Source: Leptobrachium leishanense (Eukaryota; Chordata; Amphibia; Anura; Megophryidae). From it: a stretch of 64,000 bases of DNA. The stretch spans positions 62,912,637-62,976,636 of the forward strand of contig CM019067.1 in the NCBI GenBank assembly GCA_009667805.1. Direction: 5' to 3'. The translations under genes and the position numbers were made by a program. Below the pieces are notes generated by a model that saw only the letters and a list, made by a program, of their open reading frames with translations, was not told the origin of the DNA and did not search any database. Positions 24,993 to 38,389 of the stretch are shown here, one piece after another. Position 1 is the first letter of the stretch, and the number at the start of each line of letters is the position of its first letter.

Positions 24993-27032
24993 TAGGGATG
25001 AGCCGAACACCCCCGAGTTCGGTTCGCATTCGAACTCGAACTCAATACAGTCAATGTCAAAGTCAATGGGACTCAAAATTTTTAGAGTGCCCTCCAAGAG
25101 GGCATATATGCTAGATATTTGCCATAAAAGGTGTATGGGGGTCCGGGTAGTGCACGGGGGGACAGGAAACAAGGACAAAAAGTAAAAAAAAAAGTTTTTA
25201 AAGGGACAGTGAGTTTTCCATGAAATAAGGGTTAAAAATAAAAACAAAAAATTCCTTCAAATATCGTGCCTAGGAGGTCCCCATAACCTGCCCGTGAAGT
25301 GGCGGATTTCTAGGATGTATAGAAACATTTAAAAACAATGTCCGGGTCCGGGTAGTGCCCTGGGGGACAGGAAACAAGGACAAAAAGTAAAAAAAAAGAC
25401 TTTTTAACCCTTTCACTGCTGACGACGTGTGGGACACGTCCTCAGTTACTCCCGCTGTATGCTGAGGACGTGTCCCACACGTCATCAGCTTTGCGGAACC
25501 CCCGGCGGAGATACTCACCTCTCTGTCCGGGGTCCCGCGGCGTTCTGACTTCAGCGTCTTCAGACGCTGAAGTCAAGCTCCTCCCGACGTAAATGATGTC
25601 ATCGCGCCATACGCGATGATGTCATTTCCAGACAACCCCCAGAATGCCTGGAAGGGAGGGGGGGATCCGTTCGGATCTGTGTATAGAGATGCTGTGTATA
25701 GAGATTCTGATGGGGCTGTGTATAGAGATGGTGTGAGGTTGTGTAAAGAGATGCTGTGAGGCTGTGTATAGAGATGCTGATGGGGCTGTGTATAGAGATG
25801 CCTTGCGGCGCCAAAGTGCGGCCTAGCTCCGGTGAAGGCCGCAATCTTGGATGGTGGCTCCACCCCAGGTCCCCCCTCACTGCCTGACGTCCTCACGCAT
25901 AGCGTGATGACGTCAGATAGTCGGGGAACCCCTAGCTGCCCGGAATCCCCTGGTGGAGATAGGGGGTTCATTTGAACCCCGATATCTTCAGAACCGTGGC
26001 AGCTAGGGGGTCTTGGAGGGTGTCAGTCGAAAGGCCTGAGCATGGCCTTTCAAATGATATCCAAAATGACCAGGTATAAAGTAAAAAAAACATGTATTTT
26101 TTGTGTGTTATTTTTATTAATGCAACAATATTGTTCACATTTCAATTATAATGTGAACAATGATGCTGCACTAATGATTTTTTTCTATGGGGTGCGTTTG
26201 CTAAAAATCACGTAATTCCCCCCACAAAATGTAACAAGTCCCCATTTCTAATTTTTGTACAAGCGCACACCATAGAAAATATAACCACAAACGCTCATGT
26301 GCTAAAATGTGAAAAAAAACATTTTACACACTGCAGATGATTAAAAATTCTATTTTTATTGCATTTTTTGTCATAATATACAGGCAGGACATGACGTATA
26401 CATATAAAAATGATATATTATGAATCTGCGGAGTCTGCCGGAAAGAACGATATCTAATATGTCTGCGTGATTTAATAAAATGTGGCTTCAAATCGCGTTT
26501 AAACATGATGAGCGAAAACGGCAAAAATGAGCTGAGCACACAGCAGTGAAATGCAGGGTTAAGGGGTTAAACAGCATATCAGAGGAACATTTAGTAGAGA
26601 AATGAACACTTCTCAGAAGCACAGGTGTTGTTTGATACATGTTCAGGAGACACCTCCAGACACCCTCAGTCTACAATGTATCAAATTCATTAGACCAGAC
26701 TAATTAAAAGCACATGTTATTTCCAAACACTAATTAAACACCTGTTGTTTACGCCGTTTGAGAGCACAGGTCATTTAGAGGTGAGAATCTTTGCACGTAG
26801 ACATTATTTTTTTATTCAATATGTAATAAACCGTTGCTTATAATATTCTGCAGTAAAGAGTCTCTTTATTTCTAGATTTTTTTAGTATTTCTTTATGCAT
26901 TTTTTATACTTTTTTCAAAAACAAATTTCGAACTCGAACCGAACACGCCAAAAAGTTTGAAGTTCGCGAACTTGCGAACGGTCAAAGTTCGAATCGAACT
27001 TCGAACTGATCGAACCGAACAGCTCATCCCTA
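24993..27032. mobile_element. Non-autonomous hAT (tagggatgagc ends)
   Basis: Ends tagggatgagccgaacac and gttcggctcatcccta-type inverse. Duplicated 8-bp flanks are atcacaac (24985-24992) and gtcacaac (27033-27040), with one mismatch. Near both ends the sequence is rich in alternating 'gttcgaa' words. Inside, a ~65-base block (gggtccgggtagtgc) occurs twice, near 25139 and 25340, and a piggyBac-like repeat sits at 25408. No transposase. Confidence 0.8.
25408..26558 (+). mobile_element. piggyBac-like non-autonomous element, copy 3
   Basis: Flanked by TTAA on both sides (25404-25407 and 26559-26562), the piggyBac target. Ends ccctttcactgctga and, inverted, ccctgcatttcactgctg. The left part has long self-complementary blocks (gctgacgacgtgtgggacac against its inverse near 25461). 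The right part matches 16050-16509 and, inverted, 18192-18630. A short array of 'tgtgtatagagatgctg' units lies at 25675-25800. No transposase. Confidence 0.7.
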
Positions 27033-27105
27033 GTCACAACACTGCGACGGATGCTGGGAGGCACGTCAGCACTGGCACACCTAGTCTGCTCATCTGACCC
27101 TGGCC

Positions 27106-27635
27106 TGAAACCTTGACAAAATGCCTGTCTATAAATACCTTGTGGTATCCTGTTTCTACAAATCTATATACATTGTATCGTTCTAGGATTTGCCTCTGCA
27201 ACTTTTGTGAAGTTGTTGGACTGAAAACAATAGTTCCATTCTGTGTATCATTTATCTTCTGTTTAAACTTCTGTTTGAACCTAAATATATGGGGTTCTCC
27301 TGGAAATCCGGACAGCTGGCAATTTCTCCACATTTTTGTGTCCGTATACAGAAATATATATTTTTTTATTTTTTTTGTCACTGGTTTTCTGGAGAAACGT
27401 TGAATCACATGAAATTCCTAAATATCACATGGTATCTAGATTGTGTATGTCTGCACGTATGAGATTTTACCATTGGTTTCATAATTTCCAGGATTTAATG
27501 AGCGTTTACCCTTTAATGCATAAAATTCTACATTCTTCAATCGTAACTAGGTTAAAATCCTAATTTCCTGGCTAGCTGCTATTTATTGAATCCTGAAAGC
27601 AGACAGACTCCTTTCAATTGATTTCTGCAATTGAC
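27106..27635 (-). repeat. Interspersed repeat, inverted partner of 697-1222
   Basis: Same sequence as 697-1222 in opposite orientation, from tgaaaccttgacaaaatgcc to about gatttctgcaattga. Beyond its far end lies a fragment of another MITE C (27650-27736). Confidence 0.7.
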
Positions 27636-27649
27636 GGCTGCTGTTGTGC

Positions 27650-27736
27650 AGGCAATTCGTGCGCGCGCAACGCTGCACCGGACGCTGGAAACCACGTCAT
27701 TACGGGCGCACATAGTGCGCTCGTCTGACACTGGCC
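27650..27736. mobile_element. Harbinger-like MITE C, one end only
   Basis: Ends with gcgctcgtctgacactggcc, followed by TAA. Only the terminal ~87 bases are present; it is cut off by the neighbouring repeat. Sequence after it to 27990 is AT-rich and unassigned. Confidence 0.55.
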
Positions 27737-27990
27737 TAAACTGATTCAATAGCCTTTGACATATAAAATGATAAAATACAATATATAGAGCTTTAAAATG
27801 TATAAAATGTAAGTAATGACGAGTAAGAAACTAAAATGCAAAGTCCAGATCAATATCTATGGTCAGTGTTAAAATTTTTCACCTTTGACCATTTAAATAT
27901 CCAAATGATTCCTTTTTATATGTCCACTTCCAGAGGTGTTTTTTTCATGTAGTCTTCACCTCTAAAAGAGAGAACTAATACATGGCATAA

Positions 27991-28460
27991 GGCTAATGTC
28001 AGACGAACGCAGTCTGAGCGCGCTCTGCATGCGTGCATAACGGACGGACGTACTGACAGAAGATACTGTAGACACCACACGGTCCGTTTTTTTAACGGAT
28101 GTAGAAAACAAAAGGGAAATATGCGAATCAAAATTGATTCTAATTAAAATACAGGTACAGTCAGCCAGACCATAAAAACATTTGAGTGTCAACGATAAGG
28201 ACGTCGCAAATGTGCTGCGTCTGATGTCGCAGCATAACGCACACAGGCTGCTACGTGGACGCTGCGCACTCTGCGCGTCCATCTTAGCGGTTTTACGTTC
28301 TTGCCTAACTTGCGTCCGTTTGCCACGTGCGTTGTGCGTGTGCTGTTTAGTGCACACGTACTTCGTGTGCGGGTCTCTATTGCTCATGATTCTATGCTAC
28401 AACGGACGTTAAACTATGCGGCGACACGGACGTGATCACTGCGTTCGTCTGACGCCGGCC
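27991..28460. mobile_element. Harbinger-like MITE, subfamily B
   Basis: Ends ggctaatgtcagacgaacgc and gcgttcgtctgacgccggcc, with perfect TAA flanks (27988-27990, 28461-28463). Non-coding. Confidence 0.8.
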
Positions 28461-28825
28461 TAAAACCTGGGATAAAAAAAGAAATTTGTGATCAGTTGAA
28501 ATTCCTCTTAACACTATTCTGAGCCCATATAATGATCGGCTCTATTTTATTAGCCTCCTGTGCTCTTTTCTCGGAGGGGGGGGGCACTTTCCTTCTTTCT
28601 TCTTGTGATTCCTTCACTTCCCTAACCAATCCATCACTTTCACCTTGAAGCCCTCGCCTCCTATTTTCCATACGTCGAGCGGCAGTACCGTTGGGTTCTT
28701 CTTCCTCTTTCTTAGAAAGATATGACATATAATAACAATAAGAAATACTGCCGATATGACTATGGAAAAATAATTTTACTGTAAGAAATACTGTTTTCTC
28801 AGCCTCCAAACCTTTCTAGATTGTA

Positions 28826-30450
<1,625 letters not shown>

Positions 30451-30452
30451 TA

Positions 30453-31711
30453 AGTTCCCATGGGAATAGGGCCTGCATTTCCTCCTGTGCTGGTTTCTCA
30501 AATTTTGTTCAGTCTCAATTGCAGCCATCAGAAATTTTGGGGCCCCTTACTGACCCTCAGAATGGGCCCCCCGATCCCCTCTTCCCATAGGAAATACAAT
30601 ATTTAGTGTGAACCGTGATCACATTACAGAGTACTAGTCCCAATATCTTAAAATCACACATATTGCTCGCACAACAGCACATTTAACATAAAGTATCTCT
30701 CTGGTTCAAATAATTTAAGACAGTATGAAATTGTGATTAAAAAACATGAATTACAATTGTATTACAGAGTGTTGCTTCCAATACCTTAACATCACATAAA
30801 ATGTGTATTAGTGCAAACAATGTAGCATAAAGTATAATTAGATTATTCCACTGGTTAAGCATATCAGCTCCACAGCAATAGAACTCACGGTAAAGGCACT
30901 GAGTATGAATGTACACAGGATCCACAGCAATAGAACTCACGGTAAAGGCACTGAGTATGAGTGTACACAGGATCCACAGCAATAGACTTCCTTCGGTAAA
31001 GGTAGATATTGTGGCGATTCTAGGAGCAATACCATCCTTTTGGATGCAGGGCAAGGGGGCAATGCCGAACTGCAACAAGGACACAGACGCAGACTTTTAC
31101 AGACAGCAGCCTGTTTAAAAATAAATACATGCGTATACACACACAGCCATACAACCACATTCATAACCATATATCCCCTACACCCTGGGGGTATGTAGCA
31201 ATAAAACTCACAGTAATGTGCAGTGTGTATGAACGTATCACAGAATCCACAGCAATAAACCACCAGCAATGTGCAGTGTGTGTGAGCATATCAGAATCCA
31301 CGGCAATAAAACCCCCAGCAATGTGCAGTGTGTGTGAGCGTATCAGAATCCGCAGCAATAAAACCCACAGCAATGTGCAGTGTGTGAGCATATCAGAATC
31401 CACAGCAATAAACCCCCAGCAATGTGCAGTGTGTGTGAGTGTATCAGAATCCACAGCAATAAAACCCACAGCAATGTGCAGTTTGTGAGCATATCAGAAT
31501 CCACAGCAATAAACCCCCAGCAATGTGCAGTGTGTGTGAGCGTATCAGAATCCACAGCAATAAAACCCACAGCAATGTGCATTGTGTGTGAGAGTATCAG
31601 AATCCACAGCAATAAAATCCACAGCAATGTGCAGTGTGTGAGCATATCAGAATCCACAGGAATAAAACCCCCAGCAAATTGCAGTGTGTGCATGAGCATA
31701 TCAGAATCCAC
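30453..31711. repeat. Minisatellite of 'cacagcaataaaa' units, hAT-related
   Basis: From 30870 to 31700 about a dozen units of 55-58 bases contain ccacagcaataaaacccaca and gcagtgtgtgtgagcatatc. The inverse words (ttattgctgtggagctct) occur singly or in pairs in hAT-like elements at 19860, 57840, 61915 and 62290. The left part (30530-30620) has ggggcccc-rich sequence like a hAT interior. Stop-poor frames here are repeat artefacts. Confidence 0.7.
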
Positions 31712-32321
31712 ATCAAGTAAACGTGCAAGGCAGCGCTTATCTACACTCCATGAGAATAGGTGGGGGAAATATGGGTATCGTGCACAGAGAGCTCACCAAA
31801 TATTGACCATCAATGTATGTCAAAAGTACCCAGACTTGATAAAACAAAGGTTGGATACATACATTGAATATCACTAAATTCAATTGGAGATATTCAAATT
31901 ATGAAGGAGTAACCTTCTATACGAAAGTGTTCTTGTTGTATCAAAGGTCTCATCAGGTATACGTCAAGCGTGCTTCAAAAAACAGAGTACAACATATAGT
32001 GCAATATTGCAGAAAACACTTGATTATATAAGCACTCAGCGTGGCCAAATGATTGGTAACTCACACTTGATGAGAGCTTCAAGCCCTCATATGGTAGCCT
32101 CTCAGGTTGTTGCATGCCAACCCACTCACCTATACTCTCCTGGTCATCAGGATGTCCTCGGATGATGCAGCTTGCCTTAAGATTCTTAAGGAGGGTATTG
32201 CATGCAAATGATAAATGAGGGTGAAAGTAAAATGTTGTATGTTTATTTCCCCGCAATGGGGTAAAAGATACACTTTAATATAAAAATCGTGAAAAAATAA
32301 CATGAAAGAGAACTTAGGTTA

Positions 32322-32370
32322 GGGCCAAACGCGTTTCGCGCCTCTCCAGGCGCTTCCTCAGTGGCAAAAG
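32322..32370 (-). ncRNA. Hammerhead ribozyme of PLE-3
   Basis: Minus strand: GCCA (helix I), CTGAGGA box, helix II GCGCC/GGCGC with a 6-base loop, GAAA, then CGCGTT and TGGC pairing back to GCCA. All invariant core bases are present. Helix III consists only of the ACGCGT palindrome, so it is either minimal or formed between two RNAs. Predicted cleavage is after GTT. Confidence 0.8.
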
Positions 32371-32984
32371 GGAAAGGAAATCACCGTCCTCTTTTCAATG
32401 CGTCCTTAAATACGCTAAGGTGGAAAAGGGAAAGCAAAACCACATGGTCCCGTTTCCGCATTGCAGTTGTTCTGGCGCTGGTCGATGACGTGGCGCAGGC
32501 ATCTGTACCTCAGACACTCGATGTGGAACGGAAGTGGGTGGTAAAGCACGTGGATGCATCTCAACGCGGTGATTTCTCGTAACAAAACTAAAGCTTTACT
32601 ATCCGACATAAGTGGACATGTGTAACGAACGCTATCAATTCTTCCACAAAGCCCGACTTGATCCATTGTAGATCTGCAGCGAGACAGACCTAATTTGCCC
32701 ATATCAATATATATAAAGTCCATATTGTAAAATGCATAAACCGACTAGGATATACAAGTGATTTGATTAAAAATTAAAATCATTCAATTCATTACATTTA
32801 AAAATTACATTATTGTCAATGAGATCGGTCTTTCAAAATACTATGTGTTTGAGTATATATATTTATACTTAAAAAAGAGGGGAACTATTATTGGATAATG
32901 AATAATCAAAGAGAGCAATATTATAGTTATTCAACATATTGGTAAAAGTTGAATAGGGGAGATGATAACGGAATTTTTTTTCCA

Positions 32985-33290
32985 AAGAAAATGACATAAT
33001 TCAAAGTCGGTATTTAATCCATTGGGGATCAAAGTATTGAAGTGGAAGATAAGTTTCATCTCTTCCTGATTAAATTTTCTTAATAAAGTCTTCCCTCGCA
33101 AGTTTTTAGTAATTTTCTTTAAAACATAAAATTGTAGATCGGCAGGCGACCCTTCATGGTGTCTCATAAAATGGGAGGAGACGGTGTGATTCTCAATTTT
33201 TTTTCTAATATTACGTACGTGTTCCATGATTCTGATGTACACGGGTCGTATGGTTCTTCCTATGTCACCTGCCGGTCTAGAATATAATGT
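32985..33290 (-). pseudogene. GIY-YIG endonuclease remnant of PLE-3
   Basis: Minus-strand translation: GDIGRTIRPVYIRIMEHVRN corresponds to the GRT...LKVRIxEH core of the Penelope endonuclease, followed by HHEGSPADLQFYVLKK and a C-terminal block ending in IPNGLNTDF, close to the APNGLNDDF end of PLE-1. The N-terminal GIY part is missing; upstream sequence is unrelated. Confidence 0.7.
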
Positions 33291-33789
33291 TTTAAAGAAA
33301 ATTACTAACATTTGTAACATTCCGGCATGGCATGCCCCCTCTGACATCACCGGAGGGGCCCGTCGGCTGCCATCTTGGAGTCTCCGGGCCCAGGAAGGCC
33401 GCAGTACCTCCTCCACTCTACAATGGATCCTGAAGAGCTGATTCAGCCCTCCAAGAGTGTGACATTTGCCAATTAGTGATAGTTCATTACCAGGTAGCCA
33501 TCGGGTCTCAATGACCACCTGTCACAGGGTTGGGGGCAGTCACATGAGTGTCCAGTTAATCTGATGCCTCTCAATAGTTCTGAATTGAGAGGCAGTAGCT
33601 GGCTGAGAAGGCAAAAGCGGTTTATTCTTGACCTAAACCAGAGGGGAGCAGAGGAAGGCCCCTCTTTGGAAGGCCAAGTCAATGATTTGGGGGTGGGGTT
33701 TAGAAAGGAAAATGTCATTTAGCTACCAATGACAATTTAAAATGCATTAAATGGTCATGGTGGCCTCTTTATGACAGCATCAGTTACAT
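33291..33789. other. Unassigned sequence between PLE-3 and PLE-2
   Basis: No recognisable gene or terminus. GC-rich at 33325-33420, AT-rich later. Probably pre-insertion host or old repeat DNA. Confidence 0.4.
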
Positions 33790-34233
33790 TAGATTAGATC
33801 AAACAAACCAAACGTACAAAGAGGGCAATGTAGCACTCAAAAGGGCATAACCCCGAAAAACCACTAGCAAATCCAATTAGCACACAAGGTGCAACAAGAG
33901 TGCCTATAATACATTACAATGATTTTTAATACACAAGGCACACAAACGAAAATGTAAAATTTGAAAAAGAAAAAAAGTTCAACACTGCAATATAATCCAA
34001 ATTGGAGATGATATGGGTCACGCCACTTAGATAGGGTATGAGAAGGTAGAGGAATTGAACAAAAAACAACAAGTATAAATACCTCCCTATTACCTCGATG
34101 GTTCAAGCCACCTACATACCTACTAGCTATGTAGCCAATATAGTAAACAAAGGGAAGTGCGTTAACCCATGAGGCACCAACAGTAGGACTTAACCAGTTT
34201 AAGCTAACGACAGTTAAAAAGATACAAGATCAT

Positions 34234-34273
34234 AGCTCGACGCGTTTTGCCCTGCCGGGCTTAGTCCTGAGCT
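34234..34273 (-). ncRNA. Variant hammerhead of PLE-2, 3' tail copy
   Basis: Minus strand: agctc/gagct helix I, gccc/gggc helix II and cgcgtc are kept. The CTGANGA box reads aggactaa and the GAAA has become AAAA. Almost certainly inactive. Confidence 0.5.
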
Positions 34274-35355
34274 GTAATGATCACACTTAACGTATTGGGT
34301 ATAAATAGCCGCGCTAATGAACATACGGTATATAATTATCGGTAAAAAACATACCCCTACATCTCCAAAAGACGCCGCTCATCAAACGCTGGTTGCTCAC
34401 ACCCCCTCTAAAGGGTCACGTGGTCCGGATAGAACCAATAGGAAAGTTAGATACTGACATCATACCCACATGAACCTTGTCTCGCAATCCCAAACGGGAT
34501 ATAGCTCCTCGTATTGACAAGCCGGTTGATTTAGAATAAACGCACTAATTTATCTCACATGTGGGTTCCCCGGCAAATAGGAAACACACCCACCAAAAGA
34601 GTACGACATCCAAAGAATCCCCACAACGTCCACGGGACCAGTATCTGAAAAATAACAGTCTTTATAGCGTCCAGATGTAATATCCATATACACATAACCA
34701 GGGAGCCGTAACCATAGAAGCCTGTAACGCCTCAATATAGTATATAGTTCACGCCACAATATAAAAGGAGTGGACAAAAAACACCCAATCATCGCGTAAC
34801 TTATCAAAAACCAGACAAGTCCGAGAGGAGGAAAAGATAAACGCGAACATATTGATACAAGGTTCACCTGAAAAACAAAAACCATCCTTGGCAAATATAA
34901 TGACATATAATAAAAGGAAAGGGGAGGGGGAGGGGAAAAGGGGAGCATCGCCATGCACAAGGCAAATGCTAAAAGTCCAATAAACCAACGAAACAGAGCG
35001 CAGTACTGAGTAGCAAATTAAAATATTTTTTAAAAGATATGAAATTAAGTAAGTGTGTAAATTAAGTTTATTAATAACCAAAAAAATAAGTGAATATCAA
35101 AAATTAGATATACTGTATATGTATAACAGACGAAACATTAAGATACAAATGATCGTAGCTACTAAAGAGATAAACAGATAAAGAGAAGAGCTTAATGACG
35201 CCCCCTATCAATTAAATGGAATAAAGATGAAAAATCTTCATTAGCTACTATAGAAATAAACAGGTAAAGAAAAAAGCTTAATGACGCCCCCTTATCAAAT
35301 AAATGGAGAAAAGGTAAAACCTTCATTGAGGCCAAGTGGAGACCACAAATTGAGT

Positions 35356-36060
35356 TTATATATCCCAAAACGCCTCACGTTGTAGTAATTTAATATCCAA
35401 ATTCCCTTTTCTAGGGCCTAATTTGACCTGTTCGAGTCCCCAGAATCTAAAATTATCTATGGTGCAAACCTGACATTGTTGAAAATGTCTAGCCACTGGG
35501 GTATCCTTACACAATTTGATAGATCTAATATGTTCTAAAATCCGAACCTTTAATGGGCGAATGGTCTTACCCACATATTTCATACCGCAATGGCATAACA
35601 GTTGGTAAATTACACCGACAGAATTACAATTCAAGAATTGGCGAATATCAAAAGATTTGGAACCATCATGATAAAAGAACGTTTTGGATTGTCGAGAGAC
35701 AAAAGGACAAGCCTTACATCTGCCGCACTTATACATCCCCTTCAACTGATTCATAAGCCATGTTTGTGGTGGTGACCTAGAAGAATGAAAATGACTATAT
35801 ACTAATTTATCATTTAAATTCGTACATCTTCTAGCTGTAATGCTAGGTCTTGTAGAAAGGGCTTCCCTGAAATGGGGGTCCTGAGTTAAGAGTGGCCAAT
35901 ACCTAGAACAAATATTATTAATTGCTTCCCAGCCAAGATCGTAATTGGCAATCATTCTGATAGAGCCAGAATTATTAATGGTAGGAGTATCGTGAAGTAA
36001 AAGATGTCGATCAGATAACAATGCTCGGTTCAACGCTTTCTTAAGGGTTTTATTTGGATA
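35356..36060 (-). CDS. GIY-YIG endonuclease part of PLE-2 (interrupted gene)
   Basis: C-terminal third of a Penelope protein that would nick target DNA. The open frame enters from the PLE-1 junction with YPNKTLKKALNRALLSDRH, then a linker with NNICSRYWPLL, a CGRCKACPF cysteine motif, and the GIY-YIG core VIYQLLCHCGMKYVGKT followed by LKVRILEHIRS. It ends with a TGA-type stop at the left side. The frame is intact although the rest of the gene lies 9.2 kb away beyond PLE-1 and is broken. Family assignment is firm; any present function is unlikely. Confidence 0.85.
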   Translation of the reverse strand, partial: YPNKTLKKALNRALLSDRHLLLHDTPTINNSGSIRMIANYDLGWEAINNICSRYWPLLTQDPHFREALSTRPSITARRCTNLNDKLVYSHFHSSRSPPQTWLMNQLKGMYKCGRCKACPFVSRQSKTFFYHDGSKSFDIRQFLNCNSVGVIYQLLCHCGMKYVGKTIRPLKVRILEHIRSIKLCKDTPVARHFQQCQVCTIDNFRFWGLEQVKLGPRKGNLDIKLLQREAFWDI

Positions 36061-37306
36061 ATACAACAGACAAATGGTAGGTGCCCCTGCCTGCACCGCC
36101 ACCAAATCTCCCAAGCCAGCCAGCAATCAGTGGTTTCCCCCAAACCAGTGAACAATGAAAAACAAATACGTAACTGGCGGCGCGAAGCCAATCGCTGCAG
36201 GATCTTATGGTGGTTCTCTTTGGTAGTGCCGTCCGCATATATGAAAAACAGTGGAAAATACAATAGTGCAGACGGAATTACAATTATCTGTCAAGGTATG
36301 TATTATAATATTCCCACTCACAAAGGAAGAGCCCCAACACTGGCTCTGAGCGGGTCAGCACATTTGGTCATTTGATCTTGTTCTGAAGGAGGCGACCTAC
36401 AACCCTCAGGAATGGTGATCCGCTTCCAATGCCAGTGCATGAAGAAACATGTGAAAAGAAGAAAAGAGACTTCCTTGCGTAGATCCGCTGGAAGCACAAT
36501 CAGAGTACCTATAAAGGGATTACACTCACATGTGATGGAGCTTAAAGCCAAGCTCTGGGATCAGACGCCTATGGACTTGTTTTAGGTAAAGCCCATGGAA
36601 AACCTCTTTAGTCAGCAACACACCAGGGATTGATGAAAATTACCAAAAATTTATTTTAACATAAAATGAAGTAAAAAGATAAATCTGGCTCAGCCAGTAT
36701 ACCCAGACGCGTTTCGCCACATAACGTGGCTTCCTCAGTCGGTTTACAGGTAACAATGTGAATGACAATTTATATTCTCTCAATTACGGTTTGAATTGTC
36801 CCCAGGTGTAATTTGCTGAACAGGCGTGCGATCCACGCCTCAAATCGATGCAATGCGAATGTCCTCCGCGGATCCGCCATCTTGCGCATGCGTATTTACA
36901 ACATTTGCGTTCCAGGGTGGGCATCCGCCATCTTGCGCATGCATGTTGTTAATTCTATCCTTCCGATCGGCGTATCGTATACCGAATCACCTCTTCTACC
37001 TTTCAATGGACGAAAAGGCAGGCTTACGGCTAAGATATTACTGGGGCTAGATGACCACATCCCCAAAGGCTCTGTCTGGCACCATTCGTATATAAACGAA
37101 TGGTGCCGCATGTATAACAATAGACATTACCATCTATACATCTCAAGCCCTCTTTATTCCTATGAGACCTCTCTGTTCCACATTTTAGAGCTTGTTGTAT
37201 AAATATGAAAAAATAATTCTGTGATCAATATAACTTACGTGGATACTGTTAAATACAAGTAATGCGACTTGTGTCTAATATAACCCTAAATTTTATATTT
37301 ATTTAT
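36061..37306 (-). repeat. Inverted pLTR copy at the head of PLE-1
   Basis: Reverse complement of about 38395-39640: it runs from the 5' leader (the aatggtaggtgcccctgcc region) through the pLTR to the point where the truncated sense copy begins. Includes a hammerhead on the minus strand. Overlapping frames such as 36813-37202 are mirrored in every copy and are not known genes. Confidence 0.85.
36701..36746 (-). ncRNA. Hammerhead ribozyme, inverted pLTR copy of PLE-1
   Basis: Minus-strand duplicate of 38941-38986: CTGAGGA, helix II GCCAC/GTGGC, GAAACGCGTC. All core residues kept. Confidence 0.8.
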
Positions 37307-37312
37307 TTTAAA

Positions 37313-37947
37313 TATAAGAGGATTTTGAAAAAACATTGGCCAGTGTTGAAAAACGATACGGACCTTACAGAGGTCATAGGGCCCACTCCTAGGGTAGTCT
37401 TTAGGGGGCTGGTAACATCAAATCTAATCTAGTACGCAGTAAACCCAGAAAGAAAGGAGGTAACATCAATAACCATTTTGGGTTAAAAGAGGGTTTCTAC
37501 CAATGTGGAATGTGTTTGGCCTGTAGGTCTACTTCCAACAAGAAAAATCATATTGGTTCATATTTCAATCGAAAACAAAATAAACAGGTTAAAATTAAAG
37601 GGATTCTTAATTGTTGTTCCAAAAATGTTATTTACATGTTAGAATGCCCCTGCGGTTTAGGCTATATAGGGCGTACCAAAAGAGCCCTCAATGTTAGGAT
37701 AGCAGAGCATGCCAGAAATATTAGAAACAGCTATGAAAAGCACTCGGTCTCTCTACATTGCAAAATACACCATAACAGCTCACCCATAGGTGTTAAATTT
37801 TGGGCATTAGAGCAATTAAAAAAAGTAGAGATTGAAGATAACCTACTGAATAAGCTAGGGAAGGCAGAAATGAGATATATCTTTGAGCTTGGCACTATGG
37901 CCCCTAACGGATTGAACGATGACTTTGAGGTCATACATTTTCTTTGA
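37313..37947 (+). pseudogene. Truncated PLE-1 copy: RT tail and GIY-YIG
   Basis: Near-identical to 42489-43118. Starts within the last ~30 codons of the reverse-transcriptase frame (KRILKKHWPVLKNDTDLTEV), hits the same TAG, and has the same shift into the GIY-YIG frame (CGMCLACRS, VIYMLECPCGLGYIGRTK, ALNVRIAEHARNI, ending APNGLNDDFEVIHFL). It is followed by the 3' region and the first complete pLTR, so it forms a head-to-tail partial tandem with the full copy. Confidence 0.85.
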
Positions 37948-38389
37948 GATGTCAGAGGCCTCTTAGATTCCACATTTGGGTTTTGTAGGATTCTCACAAT
38001 GGAATTTAGGTATATTTCACGATCAGGATTTATATTGTTCACGATATGGTTGACATAAACACAGCATAGATACTGTGTTACACTTATATATATCCATCTA
38101 CAATTTGTATTATTGGATATGAGGAAGAAATTATACACTATAATTTAATACTTTATTGGTCCACTGTAGATTTACTCATACATCTACATTTATATATAAT
38201 AGATACACTAGAGTTTAGCATAACACATAGGATCTACATCCTGCATACTTCTTTTGTATAACACATCATATTTTATTATAGCACATAGGATTCACATCCT
38301 GTATACTATATTTGTCATTCACATAATAAACAATAATTATGCTGGATTGATTTAGATGGGCACATCATTATGGACTAAATAAAAATAAT

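Larger units (their letters stand above)
24739..27105. mobile_element. Harbinger-like MITE C carrying a nested hAT
   Basis: Ends ggctggcgtcagatgagcg and gctcatctgaccctggcc. Left flank TAA, right flank TGA. Its own sequence is 24739-24984 and 27041-27105; the middle is a hAT insertion with its own 8-bp duplication. It abuts the 27106-27635 repeat, exactly as MITE 1223-1543 abuts the sister repeat. Confidence 0.7.
31712..33290 (-). mobile_element. Penelope-like element PLE-3, 5'-truncated
   Basis: Minus-strand order: remnant of a GIY-YIG endonuclease (33290-32985), 3' untranslated region, hammerhead ribozyme (32370-32322), then about 600 bases of terminal repeat down to about 31712. The part after the ribozyme resembles the layout of the PLE-1 terminal repeat (an 'aagctctcatcaagtgtgag' block). 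The left boundary is approximate and no target duplication was identified. Confidence 0.7.

Noticed and set aside
31129..31877. Open frames with a repeated 'ESTAIKP' type peptide
   Set aside because: Minisatellite read-through. The same repeat occurs non-coding in hAT remnants elsewhere in the window.
36813..37202. 129-codon frame repeated at 38484 and 44246
   Set aside because: It lies antisense inside the PLE-1 pLTR and appears wherever the pLTR does. No recognisable domain; probably a by-product of high identity, though a weak antisense product cannot be excluded.
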